Shown here in pieces: positions 1 through 7,627 of a DNA stretch of 64,000 nt. The translations under genes were made by a program, and so were the position numbers. Within the stretch, counting starts at the first letter, position 1. Every line of letters begins with the position of its first letter. The stretch lies in NCBI RefSeq assembly GCF_033095785.1, contig NZ_CP137134.1, positions 3,100,001 to 3,164,000 of the forward strand, in the 5' to 3' direction. Under the pieces are notes generated by a model, which was not told where the DNA came from, ran no database searches, and saw only the letters and a program-made list of their open reading frames with translations. Source of the DNA: Nitrosospira sp. Is2. GTDB lineage: Bacteria; Pseudomonadota; Gammaproteobacteria; Burkholderiales; Nitrosomonadaceae.

Positions 1-918
1 ATCCGGCGCAGAAAGACGATTGTCGACTGTACGAGATATGACCGGACCTGCACCTGGAGGTGCGAAATCTAACCTGACAGAATTTGCCAAACGGCCGTCT
101 TTAGAAGGTGCATAGTGGAAAACCACTGCGTACGCGGTTTGCGCAGGGGATAAACTGAGCAAACCTTCCAGCGCTTTTGATAGCTCCTGCTTATTTGACA
201 CAATCAAATATTGACCGCCTGTCTTCTTTATCAGACGTTGAAGCAATTCAGAATCTCTGCGCGCGCCATTGCTGATTTCAACCGCATCTATAACCAGGCC
301 CTGTGCTTGGGCTCCGCTTATAATCACTTGGTCAGATACACTACTGCCTTTATCCTTTCCGGCAGTAATGAGTAACAGGCGCTTTGAACCCTCCTGGCGA
401 CTAGTCAAGGCGGCAAGGCCTTCCTTTAACGCATCGTAGAGTCTGGTTTTGTCATCGTGGGCAGTCGTAAGCCCTAAGCGCGCCGTTTCTTTGATGAGCT
501 CTGCAGAGTTATTAGAGAAATCATGGAGTTTCTTTACTTCTGCTCCAAATTCGTACAGTGCCACGTTCAATTGGGGGCTAGGTGAAGATAGTAATGTTGT
601 GAGTGAGTCCCGGATATATTGCTTTTGGAGCCGAGTAGGATTGTTTGAGTCGACAGAAAAAACTATGGAGGTTTTGGGCCTGGGCGAATCAATGGCAGAA
701 AGTTTTACCTCCTGCGCAGGAACGATGTGCTTCTCATCCAATCTCAGCTGAAAAGCTGAAGCATCGGGTACGCTCGCGGCAAAAACATTTGTAGTGGCAA
801 CAATACGCCCGGGTTGCTCCTCTTGGAGCGACAAAAGCTGTAGCTCTTCGGCATGGCCAAAGCCCACCGCCCCAAGAGCCATACACCCCATCGCTACGCT
901 CAACAATCTGCTACCCAT
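1..918 (-). CDS. Secreted vWA-like protein, 3' end cut by the window
   Basis: Open from an ATG at 918 to the window edge without a stop (306 codons seen). The N-terminus is a signal peptide: a short charged start, a hydrophobic stretch (MALGAVGF) and an AxA-like cleavage region around residues 20-24 (GFGHAEE). From about residue 80 the protein follows a von Willebrand A layout: a beta strand ending in VFSVDSNNP, then VALYEFG, a Ser/Asn-rich region, LLLITAGKD, and a strand-helix with VIDAVEIS and GGQYLIV. The metal-site DxSxS motif is degenerate (DSNN), so metal binding is doubtful. A G-rich Shine-Dalgarno region (run of eight G) precedes the start. Function unknown; exported adhesin or sensor-like protein is a family-level guess. 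It is divergent from the injection-system operon. Confidence 0.75.
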   Translation of the reverse strand, partial: MGSRLLSVAMGCMALGAVGFGHAEELQLLSLQEEQPGRIVATTNVFAASVPDASAFQLRLDEKHIVPAQEVKLSAIDSPRPKTSIVFSVDSNNPTRLQKQYIRDSLTTLLSSPSPQLNVALYEFGAEVKKLHDFSNNSAELIKETARLGLTTAHDDKTRLYDALKEGLAALTSRQEGSKRLLLITAGKDKGSSVSDQVIISGAQAQGLVIDAVEISNGARRDSELLQRLIKKTGGQYLIVSNKQELSKALEGLLSLSPAQTAYAVVFHYAPSKDGRLANSVRLDFAPPGAGPVISRTVDNRLSAPD

Positions 919-1224
919 CGCACCCCCCCCACCGGATGTCCTTTGATATCCGCGTTGCCCCTGTACCGGCGCGGCGAACGATACGCTTCGTCTTCCCAAC
1001 CGCTCGCTAGCGCTTCCCCTTTTCCGCAAAAAGCACGGTTAGGATAAGTACACGAGCAAGGACTGTGCCGAGGAAGGGGGGAAAGCCCGCGGGTGTAGGA
1101 GAAAATTATTCAATGCCTTTCTCGAAAAAGACTGGAAAGCTACGGGAATCAATTGCTTTTGATAAAGATACATTCTTGACGAGAAACCAGATAATTGAGT
1201 CCCTAAAGGGTAAGTACACGCGTA

Positions 1225-1242
1225 TGGGTAAGAACCTACCCA
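1225..1242. promoter_or_regulatory. Palindrome resembling the putative activator site
   Basis: TGGGTAAGAACCTACCCA: 6-bp arms with the same 18-bp TGGG-N10-CCCA geometry as the sites at 1522, 28880 and 34965. Read on the minus strand it matches the 1522 site at about 14 of 18 positions. It lies about 480 bp before the sigma-54 type promoter and could be a second activator site. There is no T-tract, so it is not an intrinsic terminator. Confidence 0.35.
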
Positions 1243-1521
1243 TGCGGGATTAATATCATCTGTTGAGTTTTACCGGCCCTCTTTCCAGAAAAGGGAATTA
1301 ATAGTAGCTAGTTTAAGCATACAGAATGAATGCGAGCATTAATTCCTTCTTACGTCGACTCTGCTCCCCTTAATAGTAGATCCGTATATTTCACAATATT
1401 CGCCAGCAAATCACGCCTCTCCGGGAACTGCCGCCGTATTTCACCCAAAAAACAAATCCTCTTTTCAGACAAAACGAAAGGACGTCAAAGTGCTTCTCCC
1501 AGCCATCCATTTGCAACCCAT

Positions 1522-1539
1522 TGGGTTATTTCTGACCCA
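1522..1539. promoter_or_regulatory. Putative upstream activator site (18-bp palindrome)
   Basis: TGGGTTATTTCTGACCCA, an imperfect palindrome about 170 bp before the -24/-12 element at 1708. An almost identical 18-mer (one base different) lies at 34965 before another -24/-12 element, and a perfect-palindrome version lies at 28880. Position, symmetry and recurrence fit an enhancer site for a Fis-type activator, most simply the one encoded at 27792. Confidence 0.6.
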
Positions 1540-1707
1540 TGCGAAGCACAGCTCTATGAAAATCAAAACGTTTTTGACATATATTTGCCTATCTTCATAA
1601 CTCATAACTGCTATTTGCCAAGGAACGTGGATTCGTAACTCTGCATTCCGGCCTTTTACCGATACATAACTCTCTGTAATCGCCCAATTTCGTTGGATTT
1701 TTAACAA

Positions 1708-1723
1708 TGGCATGAACATTGCA
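1708..1723 (+). promoter_or_regulatory. Sigma-54 type -24/-12 promoter of the injection-system operon
   Basis: TGGCATGAACATTGCA matches the consensus TGGCACG-N4-TTGCW with one change, and has the obligatory 12-bp step from the GG (1709-1710) to the GC (1721-1722). Transcription would begin near 1734, giving a leader of about 27 bases before the ATG at 1761. Confidence 0.7.
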
Positions 1724-1760
1724 TAGACCAATTTATCAGCGATTTTTGAGATGGTGAAAC

Positions 1761-2360
1761 ATGATCAATGACTTGGACGAAACCTTGGCCTCGCTTCTAA
1801 AGCGCGAGCTTCCCCCAAGGTTGGCCGAGCAGGTGCAAGTAAGTTTTAGTGCGCCCGATGATCAATTTCCGCCGCCTTCAGTTACTTTGCCCGCTATAGA
1901 CCTTTTCCTATACGACATACGCGAAAACCTGGAGCTTAGAAGCAACGAGGTATATCTGAATCGCAGATCAGATGGCACCGCTACTAAAACTGGCTCCCCC
2001 GTACGGATAGATGCTTCTTACTTGATAACAGCATGGCCCAGTCAAAGCGTGGTGGATCCTTCAGAAGATGAACATCGTTTGCTAGGAGATGTGATAAAGG
2101 CCTTATTGCGCTACCGGACGATACCCGAAGATGTGCTGCAGGGGTCTTTAAAGGATCAAGACCTTCCTTTGCCGGTGAGCACGCTCCAACCCGGACGTCT
2201 CCAGAGTCTTGGAGAATTTTGGCAAGCCCTGGGGGGAAAGCCAAAGGCGGCGCTGAACTATACAGTGACACTGGCAGTGGAGGTAGCGAAGCCGGAAGTG
2301 GTTGACCTCGTCACCGAAAAGGTGATCAAACTGCGGATGCAAATAGGGGAAGACTTGTGA
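1761..2360 (+). CDS. DUF4255 / Pvc16-type cap protein
   Basis: A 199-residue protein of the DUF4255 family (Pvc16/Afp16 type). In eCIS particles this family caps the distal end of the tube and sheath and sets termination. Family features are visible: an N-terminal LxxxLxxxLP region, IDLFLYDIRENLELRSN at residues 46-62, the IDASYLITAWP strand near residue 85, a DEHRLLGDVIKALLRY helix, and LGEFWQALGGKPKAALNYTV towards the end. It is first in the operon, 27 bases after the predicted sigma-54 start point, with GAGATGG as a modest ribosome site. The next gene overlaps its stop by 4 bases (GTGA), implying translational coupling. Confidence 0.85.
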   Translation: MINDLDETLASLLKRELPPRLAEQVQVSFSAPDDQFPPPSVTLPAIDLFLYDIRENLELRSNEVYLNRRSDGTATKTGSPVRIDASYLITAWPSQSVVDPSEDEHRLLGDVIKALLRYRTIPEDVLQGSLKDQDLPLPVSTLQPGRLQSLGEFWQALGGKPKAALNYTVTLAVEVAKPEVVDLVTEKVIKLRMQIGEDL

Positions 2361-2809
2361 AATCGTGGACAGACTGGGAAGTGTGTCGCCACTTCGTCAG
2401 TATCTGTGGACGCGTATCAGACATGAACGGTCGCCCGCTGGAAGGTGTCGAGTTGAGTACGGTTACAGACACGAAGCCGGGCAAAGCTCCATCCGTGTCC
2501 CGCGCCACAAAGGCCCATGGACAGACGGGAAAAGTTACAGGGAAAACTCGAAAAATTTCCAAAACAACTCAATCAAGCAAAGACGGGATATTTTTCCTAC
2601 TTGATTGCCCTGAGGGGGAGTGTGAGGTAACCGCATTGAATACTCAAACCGCGATGGAGGCGAAACAGTTGGTCTCTCTCTCCGATCGAGCAAGGGAAAA
2701 GCCAGTGAAGGAGCGCGGATTAAAAGACGGATATCAGATCGAACTCGTTCTGAAAAATAAGGTGCGGCTGAACCAATTCGAGGGACTGGAAAGGAAGTCG
2801 ATTAAGTAA
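2357..2809 (+). CDS. Small carboxypeptidase-regulatory-like protein of the eCIS operon
   Basis: 150 residues, GTG start overlapping the previous stop by 4 bases. The segment SICGRVSDMNGRPLEGVELS near residues 15-34, followed by KDGIFFLLDCPEGECEV near residue 75, is the beta pattern of carboxypeptidase-regulatory (transthyretin-like Ig) folds: a G.V.D.nG.pL.GV strand and an F.l..P.G.Y-type strand. A basic, Thr/Lys-rich linker lies between. No enzyme motif is seen. Its place between cap and sheath suggests a minor structural or cap-accessory protein; that role is inference. Confidence 0.6.
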   Translation: MKSWTDWEVCRHFVSICGRVSDMNGRPLEGVELSTVTDTKPGKAPSVSRATKAHGQTGKVTGKTRKISKTTQSSKDGIFFLLDCPEGECEVTALNTQTAMEAKQLVSLSDRAREKPVKERGLKDGYQIELVLKNKVRLNQFEGLERKSIK

Positions 2810-2874
2810 AAACTTATGCCGGCAGACGGCCGGCATAACCAATTTAACGATAATTCACTAGAAGAGGATACAAA

Positions 2875-4734
2875 ATGGCGAGACTCACTTACCAAGCTCC
2901 TGGCGTATACGTGGAAGAAGTACCTTCTGCCCGACAGCCGATCGCGGGTGTGGGAACCAATACTGCCGCATTTATCGGGATTGTCCCTGACACAATATAC
3001 TATCCAGTACCAAATCCAGATTATGACCCTGTCGCAGCTGACGCTGCGCTACGACTTAAGCTCCTCCTTATCGAAAAGGGAAAATTAGAAGCGTCGGATA
3101 ATGAGCAGGATAAAAAGCAGCTCGAAACGGTTGATACGGAAATTGCAAAAGTGCGAAGCGATTTAGAGGAAACCCTTGCCAGACTTCGGCGAGAATTGAC
3201 AGGCCTTGAGACCAAGAGAACTAAGGCGGAACAGGATTTCCACGATGCTGAAAAAGCGCTTACAGACCTCGGGCCCGAAACAGACAGCGAAAACGATGAT
3301 CAGAAAGCGAAAAGAAGAGCTGCCAACCTCAAAGTTACTGCTAAGCGAGGTGCATTTGCCGAAGCGGGAACGAAAGTAACGGAGAAACAACAAGCCTTAA
3401 ACGATGCGTCGGTCAGACTCAAAGATTCGGAGAAGGTTGCAACAAGTAGTCCTACTTCCACGTCTGAGACTAAAGCAGGGCCTTTGATACAACAAGAAAT
3501 TACTGAGTATCTTGGTAAGGCACCTTCGGATGATCTGTTAAAGAAGTCGGTTCTCCGCCCTTATATGCTGGTCAAATTCGATGTTCGGGCCGAACCGCTT
3601 GACACAAGGTTTTGTACAAACTTTACTGAATATACAAATCGGTTCGGGCCATTCTCCATGTTCAATGAACGCCCCGAACCACAAGATGGAACGCCTCCGC
3701 CCAACCCCGATTTTTGGCAATATAGACCCCAATACCCCGGGCACCATGCATTGACCCACGCCGTATATGGTTTTTTTAATAACGGTGGTACTCGCTGTTT
3801 TGTTGCCCGCATCAACTCCGTCGCCCAACTGAAAGACACCCTGACAAATTTCGAGTCTATCGATGATGTCGCAATAATCTCCGCTCCTGGGCTTCCGAAA
3901 GAGCAGGATTATTGGACATCGTTGGCGGACTATAGTGAGACACACGAAAACGTGTTTGCGATCCTTGATAGTCCAGAAGTGGTTAATAAGGAGAATACTA
4001 ATGATTTCGACATTGACCGGCTCTCCTCTCCCGGGACAGGAAGTGTACCGCGCATTTGTAAAAACGCTGCTTATTATTTTCCTCACATTGAGGTAGTTGA
4101 TCCGGCAAAACAGTTGCAAGATACCGATCCTGCTCGCCAGGTAAGTGCGAAATACCGGGGGCGAACCCATGTCCCGCCCAGCGGGCATATGGCAGGCGTG
4201 TATGCCCGAACTGATGAAGAGCGCGGCGTTCATAAGGCGCCTGCAAACTGTGTCGTTCGCGGTGCCATTAACGTAAAGTATTACGTCAGCAAGCCTGTCC
4301 AGGAACAGCTCAATCCTAACGGAATCAATGCAATCCGCATGATGAACGGCGCGGTAACTGTATGGGGCGCGCGCACTATCGGCGGAGACCGTAATGGCGA
4401 ATGGAAATATATACCCGTCCGACGCTTCTTTCTGTTCTTGCAAGAATCTATTGACGAGGGTACGCAGTGGGTGGTGTTCGAACCTAACGATTATGCACTG
4501 TGGGCAAAAATTCGCTTGAATGTAACGGCTTTCCTTACCAACATTTGGCGCAGCGGCGCACTGTTTGGAATGACTCCAGAAGAGGCGTTTTATGTCAAAT
4601 GCGACGCAGAACTAAATCCGCCTGAGGTGCGCGATTTGGGTCAGGTCATCACAGAGATCGGTGTGGCGATCGTAAGGCCGGCCGAGTTCGTCATATTCCG
4701 TATTTCGCAATCAACCGGTTTAGAAAAAAGCTGA
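2875..4734 (+). CDS. Contractile tail sheath protein with a coiled-coil insertion
   Basis: 619 residues, family of phage tail sheath proteins (Pvc2-4 type). The N-terminus has the sheath signature (YQAPGVYVEEV, then GTNTAAFIGIV) and the C-terminal half has the conserved sheath core: HALTHAVYGFFNNGGTRCFV, PSGHMAGVYARTDEERGVHKAPAN split around residues 437-460, AVTVWGARTI near 490, and the C-terminal beta domain ending in PAEFVIFRISQS. Unusually, residues about 58-190 are a Lys/Glu-rich heptad-like coiled coil inserted after the first strand and before the PLDTRFCTNFTEYTNRFG segment. AGAGG lies just upstream of the ATG. The sheath polymerises around the tube and contracts to drive injection. 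Confidence 0.9.
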   Translation: MARLTYQAPGVYVEEVPSARQPIAGVGTNTAAFIGIVPDTIYYPVPNPDYDPVAADAALRLKLLLIEKGKLEASDNEQDKKQLETVDTEIAKVRSDLEETLARLRRELTGLETKRTKAEQDFHDAEKALTDLGPETDSENDDQKAKRRAANLKVTAKRGAFAEAGTKVTEKQQALNDASVRLKDSEKVATSSPTSTSETKAGPLIQQEITEYLGKAPSDDLLKKSVLRPYMLVKFDVRAEPLDTRFCTNFTEYTNRFGPFSMFNERPEPQDGTPPPNPDFWQYRPQYPGHHALTHAVYGFFNNGGTRCFVARINSVAQLKDTLTNFESIDDVAIISAPGLPKEQDYWTSLADYSETHENVFAILDSPEVVNKENTNDFDIDRLSSPGTGSVPRICKNAAYYFPHIEVVDPAKQLQDTDPARQVSAKYRGRTHVPPSGHMAGVYARTDEERGVHKAPANCVVRGAINVKYYVSKPVQEQLNPNGINAIRMMNGAVTVWGARTIGGDRNGEWKYIPVRRFFLFLQESIDEGTQWVVFEPNDYALWAKIRLNVTAFLTNIWRSGALFGMTPEEAFYVKCDAELNPPEVRDLGQVITEIGVAIVRPAEFVIFRISQSTGLEKS

Positions 4735-4746
4735 GCAACCTCCAGC

Positions 4747-6135
4747 ATGGGATCACCGATGAATCGTGAAGCTGATCTAAGTGCGATACGCAGCGACTTT
4801 CGCAGGCCAGGGGTGTATTACCAAACGCTGGCTCGCCCTCGCCGCGAGGAGCAACAGTTCCATACGGGCATTCCCGTTTTTATAGGTTTTGCAGAGAAAA
4901 AAAAACAGGGAAGACAGCCCACACAAGCTCAGATTGGGCCAGAAATGTATCAGGTGGACAGATGGGAGCAATTCGAGCAGTTGCACCAGCCTTTGCCTTT
5001 CTCCGAGAGTTATCTCGTCTATGCGATTCGAGGTTTTTTCGAAAATGGCGGACGGAGATGCGTAGTATTGCCTGTCCAATATGAGAGGAATAGTCCTTCC
5101 GAGGAACTTGCTGATGTAATGGCTGAGGCTTTGACAAAACCATTCATTCCCGGGGGAGTTCTCGAAGATTTCGACGAGATCGATCTCATTTGTGTGCCTG
5201 ATGCAATGGTAAGTGTAATTCGAACTCACCGGGAAAAGGTAATCGAAATCCAATCAGCAGTCGTCGATCATACGCGCAGAATGGGTGATCGCTTTGCGAT
5301 ACTGGATGGTTTATCCAGCGATAACGATAGTAAAGGGCGGAGCTTGGAACAGGATCACGTCGCCCCCGCCATCTTGCACTGGCAGTCGTTGCCGCCGGAA
5401 TATGGGGCGCTGTATTACCCTTGGGTGTGGGTCAAGAAGGTTTCGCTTGAGAGTGACGCCGAGGTGTGGCCGCCAGTCGGCGTTGCAGGCGACAGACAGG
5501 CAATGCAGCGTGCCAATCCGGTGGTCAAGTCTCTCAATTCTCAGACTGCCAAGCTTGTGCCTGCCTGTGGTCACATCGCTGGCATCTATTCTCGGACCGA
5601 TTCCAGGACTGGAACTCATAAGGCGCCCGCTAACGAACTTCTAGAAGACGTACATCGAGCGGAAATTGATTTTACGAATGATGAGTTGGCAACGCTTAAT
5701 GAGGCCGGCATCAACTGCTTGAGCGGCTTTGCCGGACATGGAATTCGTGTTTGGGGGGCGAGAACCCTGAGTGGGCAGCCCTCCTGGCTGTACGTCAACG
5801 TGCTACGTTTGTTCCTGACTTTGACACGATGGGCAAGGCTAAATATGAACGATCTAGTATTTGAAACAAATGATGGAATTTTATGGGAACGAGTTCGCCA
5901 GCGTCTGAATGCTTACTGCCGCGATTTATTCGACCGAGGGGCACTGATGGGAACCAGTCCGACAGAGGCCTTTTTCGTAAAGTGTGATTCTGAAACAAAT
6001 ACGAGGGAAACGCGGGAAGCAGGGCTGGTAGTCGCTGACGTTGGTCTTGCGCCTGCTGTTCCTGCAGAATTTATTATCGTGCGTATTACGCAAAGCGCTA
6101 GCGCAACCGTCGCGACCGAGTATAGCGCTTTATAA
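4747..6135 (+). CDS. Second contractile tail sheath protein
   Basis: 462 residues, a normal-length sheath protein 12 bases after the first. N-terminal RRPGVYYQTLARP and PVFIGFAE, then YAIRGFFENGGRRCVVLPV near residue 95, PACGHIAGIYSRTDSRTGTH around 277 and GIRVWGARTLSG near 335, ending with PAEFIIVRITQSAS. It lacks the coiled-coil insert of its upstream neighbour. Many eCIS loci encode two or three sheath paralogues, one usually adapted to the baseplate end. ATG at 4747 or 4759 are both possible starts; neither has a strong ribosome site. Confidence 0.9.
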   Translation: MGSPMNREADLSAIRSDFRRPGVYYQTLARPRREEQQFHTGIPVFIGFAEKKKQGRQPTQAQIGPEMYQVDRWEQFEQLHQPLPFSESYLVYAIRGFFENGGRRCVVLPVQYERNSPSEELADVMAEALTKPFIPGGVLEDFDEIDLICVPDAMVSVIRTHREKVIEIQSAVVDHTRRMGDRFAILDGLSSDNDSKGRSLEQDHVAPAILHWQSLPPEYGALYYPWVWVKKVSLESDAEVWPPVGVAGDRQAMQRANPVVKSLNSQTAKLVPACGHIAGIYSRTDSRTGTHKAPANELLEDVHRAEIDFTNDELATLNEAGINCLSGFAGHGIRVWGARTLSGQPSWLYVNVLRLFLTLTRWARLNMNDLVFETNDGILWERVRQRLNAYCRDLFDRGALMGTSPTEAFFVKCDSETNTRETREAGLVVADVGLAPAVPAEFIIVRITQSASATVATEYSAL

Positions 6136-6155
6136 CAACCTAGGAGGGTAACAAT

Positions 6156-6605
6156 ATGGCAAGTACGGGAGAGCGCAGAGATCCTTTGCGTGGATTCAAA
6201 TTCAGAATCCAGATTGATGGGATACAGCGAGCAGGATTTCGGGAGGTATCGGGGCTGGATTCCGGAACAGATCCAATTGACTACCGCGTGGGGGATGACA
6301 AGACGATGACAATCTCAAAGCTGCCAGGCCTAAAGAAATTCTCGAACATCACTCTCAAGCGGGGGATTACCGACGATCTGGACCTCTGGAAATGGCGCAA
6401 GCAGGTGATGGATGGGAAGGTAAAAGATGCCCGCAAGAATGGTTCCATAATCTTGATGGACGACGAAGGCAATGACGCGGCCCAGTGGGACTTTGTTGCG
6501 GCTTGGCCGACGAAGTGGACGGGACCGACATTCAACGCGACGGCCAACGAGGTAGCGATAGATACGCTTGAAATCGCCCATGAAGGATTGGATCGCACCA
6601 AATGA
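6156..6605 (+). CDS. Tail tube protein (gp19-like)
   Basis: 149 residues with the phage tail-tube (T4 gp19-like, Pvc1/Pvc5) pattern: DPLRGFKFRIQIDGIQRAGF, EVSGLDSGTD at residues 28-37, PGLKKFSNITLKRGITDDLDLW and a C-terminal IDTLEIAHEGLDR strand. A strong AGGAGGGT ribosome site precedes the ATG. Tube hexamers stack to form the inner conduit loaded with cargo. The next gene overlaps its stop by 4 bases. Confidence 0.9.
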   Translation: MASTGERRDPLRGFKFRIQIDGIQRAGFREVSGLDSGTDPIDYRVGDDKTMTISKLPGLKKFSNITLKRGITDDLDLWKWRKQVMDGKVKDARKNGSIILMDDEGNDAAQWDFVAAWPTKWTGPTFNATANEVAIDTLEIAHEGLDRTK

Positions 6606-6970
6606 ACCTTGAAACGGAGTTTGATTTCACCCTGCCGCACGGTTACCGCGACGCAGAGGGAAACATCCATAAGACGGGGATGATGCGGCTTGCAACGGCA
6701 AGTGACGAGATTTCTCCTATGAAGGATCCTCGTGTCCAATCGAACCCGGGGTATCTGGCAATCATTCTTTTATCCAGGGTAGTTACCCGACTGGGGGAAT
6801 TGCCGCAAATCAACCCCAGAGTAATTGAAGAAATGTTTGCGGGGGATTTTGCATTTCTTGAAGATATGTACAGGCGCATCAATTCAAATGGCCACAACCG
6901 GATCGACGCGGTTTGCCCTGACTGTAGTACCCGTTTCGAAGTCGAGGTCAAAAGCACGGGGGAGCTATAG
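6602..6970 (+). CDS. Phage tail assembly protein (0-frame product)
   Basis: 122 residues. FDFTLPHGYRDAEGNIHK and the helical middle (SRVVTRLGELPQINP, FLEDMYRRIN) match the small tail-assembly protein that sits between tube genes in eCIS loci and is related to T4-type base-plate/assembly proteins. A CPDC motif at residues 105-108 may bind metal. The reading frame ends at TAG 6968, just after a GGGGG run and inside a stem-loop. The open frame that continues in -1 has no usable start codon and encodes a DUF6760-like tail, so a longer frameshift product is likely (see 6958-7005). Confidence 0.75.
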   Translation: MNLETEFDFTLPHGYRDAEGNIHKTGMMRLATASDEISPMKDPRVQSNPGYLAIILLSRVVTRLGELPQINPRVIEEMFAGDFAFLEDMYRRINSNGHNRIDAVCPDCSTRFEVEVKSTGEL

Positions 6971-7149
6971 GCTACCCCTCGTCCGAAATATTTGAGGAGG
7001 TAGCCTATGTCGCCTATCACTTTCACTGGCCGTATAGCGATTTGATGAACCTTGACCATATTGAACGTCGCCATTGGATGCAGGAAATAGTGAAAATTAA
7101 CGAGCGCCGAAATCGCGAGGAAGAAGACAATCTTCCTGAGTACCCATGA
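6928..7149 (+). CDS. DUF6760-like segment without its own start codon
   Basis: The open frame runs from after a stop at 6925-6927 to TGA 7147-7149. The conserved part (residues from GAIGYP at about 6961 on) reads YPSSEIFEEVAYVAYHFHWP, then YSDLMNLDHIERRHW and EIVKINERRN. That matches, from memory, the small DUF6760 family found beside eCIS tube genes. There is no ATG, GTG or TTG before the conserved part; the only near-start is ATA at 6967, which overlaps the TAG of the previous gene. Either ATA is used, or it is made as a -1 frameshift fusion to the tail assembly protein. The following tube gene starts inside its stop (ATGA). Confidence 0.6.
   Translation, partial: YPFRSRGQKHGGAIGYPSSEIFEEVAYVAYHFHWPYSDLMNLDHIERRHWMQEIVKINERRNREEEDNLPEYP
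6958..7005 (+). promoter_or_regulatory. Probable -1 programmed frameshift signal
   Basis: Three elements in the expected order. GAGG at 6944-6947 could act as an internal Shine-Dalgarno sequence 10 bases upstream. A GGGGG run at 6958-6962 lets the P-site glycine tRNA on GGG (6959-6961) re-pair with GGG one base back. Five bases after the A-site codon comes a stem-loop: GGCTACCCCTC (6970-6980) pairs with GAGG-a-GGTAGCC (6994-7005), 11 bp with one bulged A and a 13-base loop. The A-site pairing after slippage (GAG to GGA) is imperfect, so the heptamer is not canonical. Confidence 0.5.
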
Positions 7150-7601
7150 AACTATACGACAACAAAAACAGGGTTCCCCATGATCCGTATTCTGCTTTCC
7201 TGTTTTCCGTTCACATTGATGGCGGAGACAAAGTGGGAGGGTTCAACGAAGTCTCGGGCTTAACTTTCGAGATTGAAGTTCAGACGTTGCGGTTTGGAGG
7301 CATGAACGCATTCGAACATCAACTACCCGGCCCATCAAAATTTCCTTCTCGCCTGGTACTTAAACGCGGATTGGGAGACATTGATTTCCTGTGGAAATGG
7401 TATCAGCAAATAGCAACCGGGAAGATTGTCAGGAGGGGTATTCATATCAAACTCAACAACGAACAAGGTATTGAGCGGACGTCCTGGAACTTCAAGGAAG
7501 CTTGCCCCGTGAAATGGGTTGGCCCAGAGTTGCGTGCAAATAACTCAGCAATTGCCTTTGAAGCCATCGAACTAGTACACCGCGGCTTGGCCGAAACCTA
7601 G
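7146..7601 (+). CDS. Second tail tube protein
   Basis: 151 residues of the same tube family: DPYSAFLFSVHIDGGDKVGG, FNEVSGLTFEIEVQ, PSKFPSRLVLKRGLGDIDFL in the middle, and a closing AIAFEAIELVHRGL strand. Only moderately like the first tube protein, which is usual: in Afp/PVC particles one paralogue forms the shaft and the other starts the tube on the baseplate. It overlaps the DUF6760-like frame by 4 bases, so it is translationally coupled to it. Confidence 0.9.
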   Translation: MKLYDNKNRVPHDPYSAFLFSVHIDGGDKVGGFNEVSGLTFEIEVQTLRFGGMNAFEHQLPGPSKFPSRLVLKRGLGDIDFLWKWYQQIATGKIVRRGIHIKLNNEQGIERTSWNFKEACPVKWVGPELRANNSAIAFEAIELVHRGLAET

Positions 7602-7627
7602 AGCCATCTATCTCCAAGGTTCTAAAC

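Larger units (their letters stand above)
919..1707. other. Non-coding interval upstream of the injection-system operon
   Basis: No convincing gene. Short open frames at 1065-1253 (plus) and 1465-1731 (minus) lack ribosome sites and recognisable content. The interval holds the divergent start of the vWA-like gene, two 18-bp palindromes (1225-1242 and 1522-1539) and a shorter palindrome TCAAAA-CGT-TTTTGA at 1563-1577. Its size and palindromes suit a regulatory region for the downstream sigma-54 type promoter. Confidence 0.6.

Noticed and set aside
1065..1253. 62-codon open frame in the eCIS leader
   Set aside because: No ribosome site, no recognisable domain, and it covers a regulatory-looking palindrome; probably chance.
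7007..7045. ATG with strong GAGGAGG as the start of the DUF6760-like gene
   Set aside because: It opens a different frame that ends after 12 codons; the GAGGAGG reflects Glu-Glu-Val codons and part of the stem-loop.
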